DNA from: Saccoglossus kowalevskii
Taxonomy: Eukaryota > Hemichordata > Enteropneusta > Harrimaniidae
DNA length: 31,802 nucleotides
Direction of reading: 5' to 3'
Assembly (NCBI RefSeq): GCF_000003605.2
Contig: NW_003124894.1
Span: 765,785-797,586, forward strand
Both the position numbers and the translations under genes were made by a program. Below, in pieces: positions 1 through 8,744 of the stretch. Every line of letters begins with the position of its first letter. The stretch's first letter is position 1. The notes below the pieces were generated by a model, which did no database searches, had not been told where the DNA came from, and saw nothing but the letters and a program-made list of their open reading frames with translations.

Positions 1-143
1 AATAAAACTGTAACTGCAGAAATAAAGATTAGAATAAAAAAAGGAAAAATGTTTCATGTGTGTGAAACAACTGCTTTAATGTGTGACTCCAACACAACTG
101 ATTTGAATTTAGAGCTTCTGTTGTAAACAATTTCCAGGGTTCA

Positions 144-289
144 AGTTGGGTGGAGCTCAGGTTGACTCTGAGGAAGCTCAGGTTGAAGCTCAAGTTGAAG
201 CTCAGGGTGGAGCTCAAGTTGAAGCTCAAGTTGAAGCTCAGGGTGGAGCTCAGGTTGACTCTGAGCAAGCTCAGGTTGAAGCTCAAGAT
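144..289. repeat. 12-bp minisatellite (GTTGAAGCTCAA-like units)
   Basis: Seen directly: about twelve imperfect copies of a 12-bp unit such as GTTGAAGCTCAA or GGTGGAGCTCAG. A higher-order block of about 93 bp begins again at 243 (GTGGAGCTCAGG followed by TTGACTCTGAG). The unit is a multiple of three, so long frames stay open on both strands, giving Lys-Leu or Asn-Leu-Ser repeats. I read these as repeat artefacts and not as genes. Confidence 0.9.
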
Positions 290-1257
290 TGCCATTACAT
301 ACCTGATATTGCGCAGGGCCAATAGGAGGTAGGTACTATAGCGATGTGTTCAATAAGACGTACATGTATCTACTACAGCACGGCGTCCGATAGAAAATAG
401 ATAAGAAATGAGCATGTCGTCCAATGAGAACTATACACTGTTTTGAAGTATAGTCACGTGAGCGCATGTATGAATAAGCGTCCCCGGCAGCGGACATGGT
501 AGACCAAGGGGGTAAGGCAAGAAAGTGTTGGATCAGTGATACAATCTGCTTTGAAAGTTTTGAGGAATAGTGTAAATGTAATGTAGGGGCACTAGTTACA
601 CGCCCTTGGTTCCACGTATAACAAGCTATTAGTGAAATGAAATTAATAGAGTAATATGCGTAATAAATATACGCACAAACTAGATATTGCGCCATTATAT
701 TTTTAATTTCTTTACCGATTTGACACGTATTGGATACATTGAGATAGCCGTAAGTTATCAATAACGGCGGAGAGTTGTAAACAATATTTAAAGGCGCCGC
801 CATCGATGTATTGTGCGCGCTCTCACTTATTGATTGCGTGCGCATGTGTGTTCGGCTATAAAAGAGAAATTTCGCGAAAGGACTATAAAATAGACGGGGT
901 GCACGTAAACAAAGGTACGAGCATTGGATGAAAAAATGTAGGTCACGTGTTCTATATGGCGAAAACCTATTGGCCAGCTTGAGATGTGTCATAACCCGTC
1001 TATTTATTATGAAGAGCTGCTGAAGAGCTGGGTGAAAGCGTTCTACATTCGAACGTGTTCGAAAAGCTAAAACTCAGAGTCTGAGAAAGACGCAAAACCA
1101 ATACATGTACGAGTTCGAGTCAAAACATGTCACCATGGCAATGCTCGAAGTACTGTTTTTTTTTTTTTAATTTCTAGAATGTAACTAATAACTTATTTTA
1201 GCCAAGAAGGATATGTTCATGTATTATTTCTAGTATTGTATTAACTCAGGCACTTTT
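290..1257. other. Unassigned flank with one long minus-strand open frame
   Basis: No recognisable gene. A 218-codon frame is open on the minus strand (336-992), but its product resembles no family I know. The plus strand has two TATA-like strings (857-864 and 884-892), an E-box TCACGTGA at 454-461, a CACGTG at 944-949 and a TTCGAAC/GTTCGAA inverted repeat at 1048-1063. These hint at a promoter for something, but no transcript can be assigned. Confidence 0.4.
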
Positions 1258-1271
1258 GTCTACCGCCCTTG

Positions 1272-1503
1272 GGTAGACTTGCATATAATCTTTTTTTTTG
1301 TATTTTTTTTGGGTATTTTTCAATAAACTAAAATAAAATATTATGTGAGTGTATAAATGGCGAAAGCTGGGTTATCGCGAAAGTCGGGTATACCATATTT
1401 CGTAGTCTTCCCCCCCCCCCGCTTTCGTCATTTATACACTAAAATAATATTTTATTTTATTGAAACAAAACACACCAGAATACTAGACTGTATGCAAGTC
1501 TAC
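1272..1503. mobile_element. Fold-back (MITE-like) element 1
   Basis: The two ends are imperfect reverse complements over about 80-95 bases. The left arm runs from GTAGACTTGCATA at 1273 to GGCGAAAGC at 1367. The right arm runs from GCTTTCGTC at 1421 to TATGCAAGTCTAC at 1503. Both inner arms contain GTGTATAAATG and ATAAAATATTAT. The loop of about 50 bases ends in a run of 11 C. No open frame lies inside and no clear target-site duplication is visible, so I call it a non-autonomous fold-back element without assigning a superfamily. Confidence 0.7.
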
Positions 1504-2368
1504 AAACATGGATGATAAGAGCACGCACTAGTGTCGTATTATACCACAGAACTTAGAAAACATGATTATACAGGTCTATGTTTATACGCTAAAAAGTCAC
1601 CGGAAACAAGCATTTTATTTGCTAATTGACAGAACATACATAGATGAGCAACTTAAAGAAGGGTATCACATTATCGGCATATCAGGGGTTGACCATTAAC
1701 AACTTGGGGTGTACAATACATCAACTTTACCCAGAAAAAGGAAATCTAGCTCAAAACCAAGTGATAGGGGAAAATGCACATCTCCCCTCCCATCATGATG
1801 GTCAACTCCAGCTGCAAATTTGAAGACAATTTCAGTCCTAACAATAAAACCGAGATCTTGAAATCTTACGGGAATGCTACCTTCCTACGCCTTGAGATTG
1901 AGATATCTGATACGTCATTTCTGTCTTAGCTTCTCAACGTAAATATTTTATCAGTGGTCCACTGACGTAATAACACATGCTACGATACCAGCTGTCCACT
2001 GAAGTAATCGCACACGCACGTTGACCCGAAGAAAATGAACAACGTTCGAATGTCTTTTCAGTACGTTGTATCGATCGACTAAAATGATATCATTAATTGC
2101 TTCCACTTCAACGACGTTCTGCTTCATTCAATCCTTTTCTATGCAGAAAACAATGACGAATATAGTAACTTGCACAGCACTGCATACAATATAAAACGAC
2201 TCGGACCAAAGACTTTTCATTTAGAATAAGTCAGAAGTTCAAGTTGAGTACGTGACATGACATACAGAGACATAATGTTTTACAAGTACCAACACGCCAA
2301 TTCCAAAATATCGAATATTATGTTCACAACATTTAGTCCGGACTCAATCCATGTAAAATTGATTTGCC
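1504..2368. other. Region downstream of the first FABP gene, probably including its 3' UTR
   Basis: No coding signal. On the minus strand this stretch lies directly 3' of the FABP gene at 2369-2776. A minus-strand AATAAA (TTTATT at 1614-1619) could end its transcript, which would give a 3' UTR of about 750 bases. This is inference from one hexamer only. Confidence 0.35.
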
Positions 2369-2776
2369 TCAAGCGCGGCAAAAGTAACAAACTCCGGTAA
2401 CATTATTCTTGGTAACTTTGGCAACGAGTTGATCTCCAACTAATTCTCGCACGGCGACCAGGTCGTCACCGGGAGTGGTGCCCCGGGTGTACAACTTCCC
2501 ATCTTCCAGCGTGGCGATGATCTTTCGTTTCCCGAACATGGTAAGAATATCCGTGGGTTCGCCAAGTTTGAATTTCTCCAAGTGAGGTTTTGGTGACGAC
2601 TGCGACGCCTCCTTCAAGACCCAACACCCATCATCCTCGTAAATCTCCAAGGATGGTTTAGCAGCGGCCATTGCCTTAGCGGCAACGTCTGGAATCCCCA
2701 TCTCGGCAAAGAGAGGTTCGGAATTTTCGTGCTTCACAAAGACCCACTTGCCTGCGAATTCTGCTAAACTGGCCAT
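2369..2776 (-). CDS. Fatty-acid-binding protein (iLBP family), intronless copy 1
   Basis: Encodes a 135-residue cytosolic lipocalin-fold protein of the FABP/iLBP family, which carries fatty acids or other hydrophobic ligands inside a ten-strand beta barrel. Length and layout match the family (about 130-140 residues). FAGKW near residue 7 opens strand A. The helix-turn-helix lid covers roughly residues 16-40 (HENSEPLFAEMG). FGKRK (81-85), LEDGKL (90-95) and VREL (109-112) follow. The barrel arginine of VREL (Arg110, like Arg106 of heart or intestinal FABP) is kept, but the C-terminal Arg-x-Tyr carboxylate-binding pair is replaced by Phe132 and Arg134. The frame runs from ATG to TGA without an intron, whereas most animal FABP genes have four exons. 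A TATA box lies 63-69 bases upstream of the start. A diverged partner (roughly 40% identical by eye) lies about 1.15 kb upstream on the same strand. The ligand and subfamily are unknown. Confidence 0.95.
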   Translation of the reverse strand: MASLAEFAGKWVFVKHENSEPLFAEMGIPDVAAKAMAAAKPSLEIYEDDGCWVLKEASQSSPKPHLEKFKLGEPTDILTMFGKRKIIATLEDGKLYTRGTTPGDDLVAVRELVGDQLVAKVTKNNVTGVCYFCRA

Positions 2777-2823
2777 CTTCTGGGTCTGCGTGTGTACCGG
2801 TGGCAGCGAGTGTCAGTTTGTCA

Positions 2824-2857
2824 ACGAACGACGAAGCGTTTTATACGCATCGTTCGT
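2824..2857 (-). promoter_or_regulatory. Core promoter of FABP copy 1: TATA box inside an inverted repeat
   Basis: Read on the minus strand, TATAAAA (2839-2845) lies 63-69 bases upstream of the ATG at 2776, so a start site 25-30 bases downstream of it would give a 5' UTR of about 35-40 bases. The TATA box is flanked by ACGAACGA (2824-2831) and its exact complement TCGTTCGT (2850-2857), with GCG/CGC pairs directly beside the TATA. The box therefore sits in the centre of a hairpin-capable palindrome. Confidence 0.65.
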
Positions 2858-2862
2858 GGATA

Positions 2863-2870
2863 TGACGTCA
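2863..2870. promoter_or_regulatory. Consensus CRE palindrome upstream of FABP copy 1
   Basis: TGACGTCA, the full palindromic cAMP-response element bound by CREB/ATF bZIP dimers, lies about 18 bases upstream of the TATA box. The position is typical of a functional CRE. Binding is inferred. Confidence 0.55.
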
Positions 2871-3931
2871 CTTACGACCAACATTAACATAACATAATTC
2901 TCACTTCGTGATGACCTTTCAATTTCTGATTATCGATAATTTTCGATTTGATCGTTAATTTCCTCTTACGAGAACTATCATTCCGCCCAGCCAAATCATA
3001 CAAGATTAAAATACGTATAAATAGGAGGTTTTACGAAACATTTTCCCAACCGTAAATTTCTAAAAAAAAAGATGATAATCTGGTCTGAATTGTAAATATC
3101 TGCTCGTGTGTACATGATTGAATTATGGTGGCCGCCTCCTAGAAGATATTCTCGTTATTCTCAGCACCGGATTGGATATACGCCGCTACTACAATACAAC
3201 CTTGCATAAGCAGTGCATTATTCATGGCATGACGTATTCGGGACAACTAATATTCCTGGTTTCATACGTTCCCGATGCTAAACTAAATAACAAATAAATA
3301 CGTCAGAAATGCGTAATATTTATTTAGAGCATCCCTTCCAGGTTTGTATAGTATCTGCACACAATCATGTTTACTCAACACAAGACCTCTATTTGAATTG
3401 AAAGGCCAGACAACTCCTTTCACTACGTTAATCCTTTTGTTACATTTCATGCGAATGTCTGTTTCTGTCAATCTGATCCCGAGTGATCTAATTCTAAATC
3501 TAATGAGATCTGAACCACAATTGTACCAAAAATATATAAAAGAAAAAACAAATCTAGGTAAAATTGTTGGCAGCAATAAGATTCAAATAACTGAATACTT
3601 TAAGCCCATTGTACTGAATATGGTGTTCAGGCTACTAGACAGACATGATGACAATGGTGGTCTTTATTTCTTTAATAATACTGAGTCTAGACATACATGC
3701 CATGGGTGCGATGATAAAACAATATTGAGATATACGGAACAGTGATCGATCATAATATATGATGCCATGACAACTGACAAACAAGGATCATAAAATACCA
3801 TAACAGGATACAATATAATACGAAAAGATAGAATGTCATTTGAATGTCATTTGCTTCTTGCTTCAAACTTTCCTTCTTTTCTATGTTGTAGCTGAGACAA
3901 TATTCTGGGGCCACTCACATGACGAGAAGTA
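2871..3931. other. Spacer between the two FABP genes
   Basis: AT-rich and without a recognised gene. A 133-codon plus-strand frame at 3344-3745 has no recognisable domain and overlaps what would be the 3' UTR of the upstream FABP copy, so I do not call it. A minus-strand AATAAA (TTTATT at 3663-3668) could serve as the poly(A) signal of the FABP gene at 3932-4360. An M-box-like TCACATGA lies at 3915-3922. Confidence 0.4.
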
Positions 3932-4360
3932 TTAACCAATCTTAGCGTAGTAAGCCGTGCCTACGACGTCCTTTTTCGGTAATATAGCTTTGACCACCAG
4001 TTCACCATTGATCACTTCACGACATCCAACAAACTCAATTGGTTCTTCCGGGTTTGCACTGCGATTCATTAACTTTCCCCCTTCCAACGTGACGATGCAT
4101 TTGCGCTTACCAAACAGCGTGGGCAACTCTTCCTCTTGGCCGAGACGAAATTTCTGTACTCGGTCGGGTTGCCCTGGAAACGTGGTTTCCGTGATCACCC
4201 AGTCTCCATCTTGTTCTTGTATATCCATCGTGTTCTTAATGGCCGCCATCTTTTGTCTCAGCTCTTCTGGAACCCCGATGGCGGCAAAGAGAGCCTCCGA
4301 GTTTTCGTGCCGAACCAATTCCCATTTCCCGACTAAGTCAGCCGTATCGCACCCAGCCAT
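3932..4360 (-). CDS. Fatty-acid-binding protein (iLBP family), intronless copy 2
   Basis: Encodes a 142-residue FABP/iLBP protein. I chose the ATG at 4360 (MAGCDTADLVGKW); the frame stays open a little further upstream, but only to a GTG. Visible family features are LVGKWELVRHENSE (9-22), the lid helices (about 22-43), LFGKRK (82-87), LEGGKL (92-97) and CREV (113-116), which carries the conserved barrel Arg114. The C-terminal Arg-x-Tyr motif is half kept: Ala136 replaces the arginine and Tyr138 is retained. It shares HENSE-x-LFA and FGKRK with copy 1 but is otherwise well diverged, so the duplication is not recent. Like copy 1 it has no intron, suggesting an intronless (perhaps retroposed) ancestor before the duplication. 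No strong TATA box is visible. ATTATATT on the minus strand near 4400 is the nearest candidate and lies very close to the start codon. Confidence 0.95.
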   Translation of the reverse strand: MAGCDTADLVGKWELVRHENSEALFAAIGVPEELRQKMAAIKNTMDIQEQDGDWVITETTFPGQPDRVQKFRLGQEEELPTLFGKRKCIVTLEGGKLMNRSANPEEPIEFVGCREVINGELVVKAILPKKDVVGTAYYAKIG

Positions 4361-5318
4361 TATCACAGCAAATCGTCACGATTAACCCTGTGAGGTACAA
4401 TATAATCTTGCTCGGGAAATCGTTTTCGAGCTAACCGCTTTACCGTATAGAAATTGAATGTATAGCAGACTGCACCGACCATGTATTGATATGAAGTATT
4501 AGTATGCATAGAATTCAGACACCATCTGCATAATTGACATTTGATAAGAGCACAATAATGATATTGTCGCGTTTTAACGCCCAACGTAGTTCTTTTTCAG
4601 CGTATTTGAATCGAATATCGACAGTACGGGGACTCCCCTGAGATGTACATTAGCATTCGTATTTAATTTTAATTAAAAAAAATAGGACTTCTTGAAGCGT
4701 CGTAGGATTTAAATGCGAATGGTCATTTTACTGATTTTTCCAATCGTGTCATATACGTTGGCAATTTCAACTTGGTAACCAACATGTATGTCGTAAGGAA
4801 ATCAACTATAACAGAACAAGACGACATATTGGTTGTTACAGTGTTTCACACACTGCAAATGTCAAGTGTCAGAAGACATACAAGTTAAAGGTGTCGTGAT
4901 GAGCATGCGCACCACATACGTGGCGAAAACCGTTACTATACAGCTCAGATAACAATAAAAAAAGATTGCTATTTTGAGTATACAATGACACGCATAAAAG
5001 GGTGGAATATCTGAATAGAAAAGTCACATACAATTGATCATTTAATTGGTCGAATGTATCATTATACTACGGACTATTTTCTGAAAAAACAGCGATATAT
5101 CGCCCACTGGTTAACCTTATCCTGGCAGGTTCATGTACTTTTGAATTGACTTGGCCGGATAAATTTTATTAATCGTAAACCACCTGATCTGTACAAGTAA
5201 ACGCACATGGAACGACTGTATCTCTAAAGATCTCTAACACACAAAGAAGTTCGCTGATTATGTTCTAAACATTTTGAATTTCGGCATTCCCATGATGTAT
5301 CCTTGGAAGGAAAAGATG
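4361..5318. other. Non-coding flank upstream of FABP copy 2
   Basis: AT-rich, with no recognised coding sequence or RNA gene. A GCATGCGC half-palindrome near 4904 resembles part of an NRF1 site. Nothing else can be supported. Confidence 0.4.
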
Positions 5319-5445
5319 TATAATAATAATAATAATAAGGTTATTACGAGGATACCTCATGAGCGGAGGTCGATACTTCTGCTGTCCTGTCTTCGTGCAT
5401 ACTTTAGGGTATCCTCGTAATAACCTCATATTATATATATTATTA
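5319..5445. mobile_element. Fold-back (MITE-like) element 2
   Basis: Perfect 18-bp inverted arms: GGTTATTACGAGGATACC at 5339-5356 and its complement at 5408-5425. Both sides are extended outward by AT-only sequence (TAATAAT-type on the left, ATTATTATT-type on the right). The 51-base centre holds no frame. This fits a small non-autonomous hairpin element, though origin at an AT-microsatellite cannot be excluded. Confidence 0.6.
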
Positions 5446-6869
5446 TTTTTTATAGTGCATTAATTTCGAAAAATATAACAAGTCATAGTAATAAAAACTG
5501 ATGGGTGTATTGTATGCGAATTATTTATCTACGCTTGAGCTAGAAACGTTAATTCAGTTTTGTACAAAATAGTATTCGTACTTCGGTGAAATAATGAACA
5601 GCGTACACGCATGCGCATTGAATTATTAATACGTACTAATTAGTTCGTGAATAGATGTTCAACAACATGCATTATAATTGACTGTGATGAGCGAATTAAT
5701 GATAGCATGAATAAATAAACAGAATCGTTGAGTCACCGTTATAATTTGCATAATAACTGAGAAGTCGGCACTGAATGAACCAACAAAGGACTTTATCGGT
5801 CATGCGTAGGTTGTAACGGGATTACCGAGGCAATCCATTTATAATTGGCATATGCAAGAGTTATCTATAGGTTGCTAACAATTCAGCTCAGATTGAGTAT
5901 GTGATATTTGCATGATTAGGAGGAAAACTGAAATGATAATTTGACAATTAACGGGACGACGTTGCATTTAATCTGTTCACATCACATTACACATCAGTAA
6001 GTCTTTGAATATTTTATGAGGGTTCGAACAGCATAATACTGAGATGTCGTTGACCGGTCATTTGATGCTGGTAGGCATTTTCGGAGACTGAATTGAAATA
6101 AAGTTGTGCCGTGTTTACATTGAAAGAAAATAACCCAAATATTTGTTCAATGTATAGGTGCCATGACAGCCGTATAGTTACCAATTTTATTTTGGGAAAC
6201 TGAAAAAAAAATCAGCAGTTTTAAAAACGATATACGTAAATAAGCTTTGCAAAAATATGAAGAGTTTTGGACTACTTTATTTGGTGCGTCAGAATACATA
6301 TTTTATAATGTGTTATACTAATAATCCGAACAATATTATACAGATACCAAAATCAAGTTGATTTCATTTGAATGAATTACTTTCTTCTCATGGGTCATAA
6401 ATATGTAAATGAGCTTATCGTTAATTACGACAACGTATTTTTGACAATACAGCTAATGGATTCTTTTGCTACAAATATAATTGAGCAAGCCTGATGAAAT
6501 GAGCATAATACGTTAAATTATATGCTAATTAGGACACTCATGTATAACCCTTTCTCTGTTAACGCATCATTTCTGCGTTCCCCTAAATGCTCAGTGAATT
6601 CAATATGGATGTTGTAATATATATGGTCGAATTACAGATTAATACCGTGAATACTCGAAAATATAAACGATTATTGTTTATTTGTGTATTTGTGGGGAAA
6701 GCATTTCTAAGTATAACTAACCCGACAGCACTCAGAGCAGAGGAGTTTTCAACCTGTGCTATTACAACACTTCGCATCACAAACGTCTATGGTCGCCGGG
6801 AAATGTGTTCTAAGACCCTGTGACATTCTCTTCAATCATAAAATACAAGCGTGAAGGTGGTATACATTT
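5446..6869. other. AT-rich intergenic DNA
   Basis: No gene, RNA gene or ordered repeat recognised. Open frames here (for example around 6583-6823) are short, lie on both strands at once and have no recognisable domain. An NRF1-like near match (CACGCATGCGCA) lies at 5606-5617. Confidence 0.4.
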
Positions 6870-7012
6870 TTCCTCTAGGAGATATACTGCATACATCGAC
6901 TTTGTGACCTTGAAATTGAGATCTTAAAATGTAACTGAAATATTAGGAATCACATAAAAATTATGTGTGTCAAGTTTAAAGGAGCTAGCTCTCTTGTAGT
7001 TATATCCCGAAC

Positions 7013-7137
7013 CAATCTGATTAAAATAAGATCTTGGTTGGCTTAATTTTTTTTGTATTTTTTTTTATATAATTACTATAATTATTATTCATTTTAATTA
7101 TTTTTTGATGTTGCAGGATCTTATTTTAATCAGATTG
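7013..7137. mobile_element. Fold-back (MITE-like) element 3
   Basis: Perfect 21-bp terminal inverted repeats, at 7013-7033 (beginning CAATCTGATTAAAAT) and 7117-7137 (its exact complement), enclose an 83-base AT-rich centre. There is no coding potential. Element size and terminal repeats fit a DNA-transposon-derived MITE inserted into the surrounding degenerate repeat. Confidence 0.7.
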
Positions 7138-7497
7138 ATCCTGAGCAGGCATACACGGATATACTGTGACCTTCAACCCTTGACCTAAAATCTTTATTTC
7201 TAGGATCACGTAAGGATCGCGTGTTTTGAGTTTAAATGCAATTACTATCTTTCCCTTGATGATATATTGTAATTATACACACATTGTATATACACTATAA
7301 ACACAAAATGTACCTAAATATTAAAGATCACAGAATACGTATGCCAAGTTACTGGCTATTCCCCTTTTACCTTTTACGAACACACATGAACACATTTTGC
7401 GACTTCGATATTTCATCCCGAACATATACCCCATGTGTGTAAAGTTTCAAGGCCCAGCTGTTGTCGTCTAACTTTCATTAAACTCATACTGAGACTG

Positions 7498-7510
7498 TGA
7501 CCTTTGACCC
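7498..7510 (-). promoter_or_regulatory. DR1-type nuclear-receptor half-site pair
   Basis: TGACCTTTGACCC reads on the minus strand as GGGTCA-A-AGGTCA, two AGGTCA-type half-sites in direct repeat with one-base spacing. That arrangement is bound by RXR-PPAR or HNF4-type receptors. It belongs to the degenerate repeat array, so it may be only a by-product of the repeat. Confidence 0.35.
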
Positions 7511-7550
7511 CAAATGGTTACACGGGGAACATGTATGCCAAGGTTTTCAA

Positions 7551-8300
7551 GTTACATATACTAATATATATAAATGTTTGGTATGTAAACATCATGAATA
7601 AATCCCTGTTAATTAGCCCAACATCAACTTGACTATTCAAGTTGCAGTTTTAGGTACGTTAATATGAATGACGCTTTCCGAAACTAATTGAATTCATACA
7701 AAATTCGTCCATGCATGCAGTGTACCAGGAAATCGTCATGTTTTAAATATACATCATTGTAAAATGCAATGATCAACAGTTCTGCTGTCATTCAGAGCCG
7801 GAATAGACAATTCACCAAGTAAAGTGCGCCCATACGTCGGGGTAACTTTCCACGGAATTCTCCATTACATCACAATTTGCCGATTCGGAAGTTGTCCTTA
7901 TATCAACAATCAACAGCGAGATGATCAATGTGCGAAGGGGAGGAAGCTAGCCTGCAGCAACTTGGGTCTGACAAGTGCGTTCAAACGGTCCGGAACATGA
8001 CCCAGTTTCGTCCCAATTGTAATCCAAACCCTGTTCTATCCGTTTTAGTACTCATCTGCCAACCAGAATGGTTATGACAAAACAATAAAATATTGATGCA
8101 AATACGTTATGCTTTATACACTTTGTGAGTAACGGCTTTCATACTCCAGACGTAAGAAACTGCTAGTTAACAATCATAAATAGTAACATCTCAGATCTAG
8201 CGAATATTGCAAAATTCTATGATTTGTACTACTCTTACAGTAACCTTATATATATTTATACAAGTTCAATGTAGCTATGGATATTATAATATTATTTCAG
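7551..8300. other. Intergenic, with a GC-richer patch at 7796-8001
   Basis: Mostly AT-rich. The patch at 7796-8001 is preceded by an acceptor-like tract (TTCTGCTGTCATTCAG, ending 7795) and has one frame open for 68 codons to a TGA, with four cysteines near its end. An open frame of that length is expected by chance in such DNA, so I leave it uncalled. Confidence 0.3.
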
Positions 8301-8359
8301 CTACTTATATTCTGTATGCGGTAGGCATCCTGGCGCTGGTGGCGCTGTGCAAGACTCCG
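8301..8359 (+). CDS. Candidate exon encoding a hydrophobic segment
   Basis: A 59-base GC-rich island stands out from AT-rich surroundings and has strong borders: ATATTATTTCAG before it and CCG|GTAAGT after it. One of its two open frames reads TYILYAVGILALVALCKTP, a clear membrane-helix or signal-peptide-like stretch ending in phase 0. No initiating ATG is found in the adjacent upstream frame, so it would be an internal exon. The gene is unrecognised. It could join exon-like blocks further downstream or be a chance combination of splice-like sites. Confidence 0.3.
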
Positions 8360-8744
8360 GTAAGTCGTCACGGTGCATGTCAGTGAATCCTTCTTGGGAC
8401 TAACAACTGGGTTTCTTATACCAGGACGGGCCTTTAGATTTTTTGACCCCATTTAAATGTGGGTAGAGAATAGGACACAACTAGATCAAAAAGAAAAGAA
8501 AACTACGACAATGGTAGTACGCTACTCAAAAATACAAATACTATATACAGTGTCACATACCGTGACCCAGGTTTCATTGTGTTTAAAGCTAAATAAATAA
8601 GGATATTGACGTAAACAAAATCAACAATAGCATCATTTAGTCAGTTTTGGAACGTTTTTACTCCGAGTTATGGCTGAAAGGGTATAATTCTGCTGTCTTG
8701 ATTTTCTTGAATACAAAATCTTAAAGTTTCAAAAATGTAAATAT

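Larger units (their letters stand above)
6870..7550. repeat. Degenerate direct-repeat array (TGACCT / ATGTGTGTCAAGTTT units)
   Basis: Diverged copies of a unit recur in the same order. TGTGACCTT-type strings begin near 6902, 7165 and 7497. They alternate with anchors resembling TGTGTCAAGTTTAAAG near 6964, 7219, 7330, 7433 and 7530. GATATACTG-like and ATCACATAA-like strings fall between them. The array is interrupted by fold-back element 3 (7013-7137). It looks like an old satellite-like or transposon-derived repeat. I cannot name a family. Confidence 0.5.

Noticed and set aside
29..332. Open frames on both strands over the 12-bp minisatellite
   Set aside because: Both are products of a repeat unit divisible by three. 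The peptides are pure four-residue repeats with no domain.
1108..1125. GAGTTCGAGTC, resembling a tRNA B-box
   Set aside because: No matching A-box or cloverleaf could be found at the right distance. The similar GGTTCGAAC near 6022 also lacks one.
3344..3745. 133-codon plus-strand frame between the FABP genes
   Set aside because: No recognisable domain, no codon bias, and it lies opposite the expected 3' UTR of FABP copy 2. A second frame overlaps it on the other strand.
3957..4385. Plus-strand frames opposite FABP copy 2
   Set aside because: Antisense shadow of the FABP coding sequence, which matches its family over full length.
7796..8001. 68-codon Cys-containing plus-strand frame after an acceptor-like tract
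   Set aside because: A frame of this length is expected by chance in the six frames of a GC-richer patch, and there is no ATG and no family resemblance.
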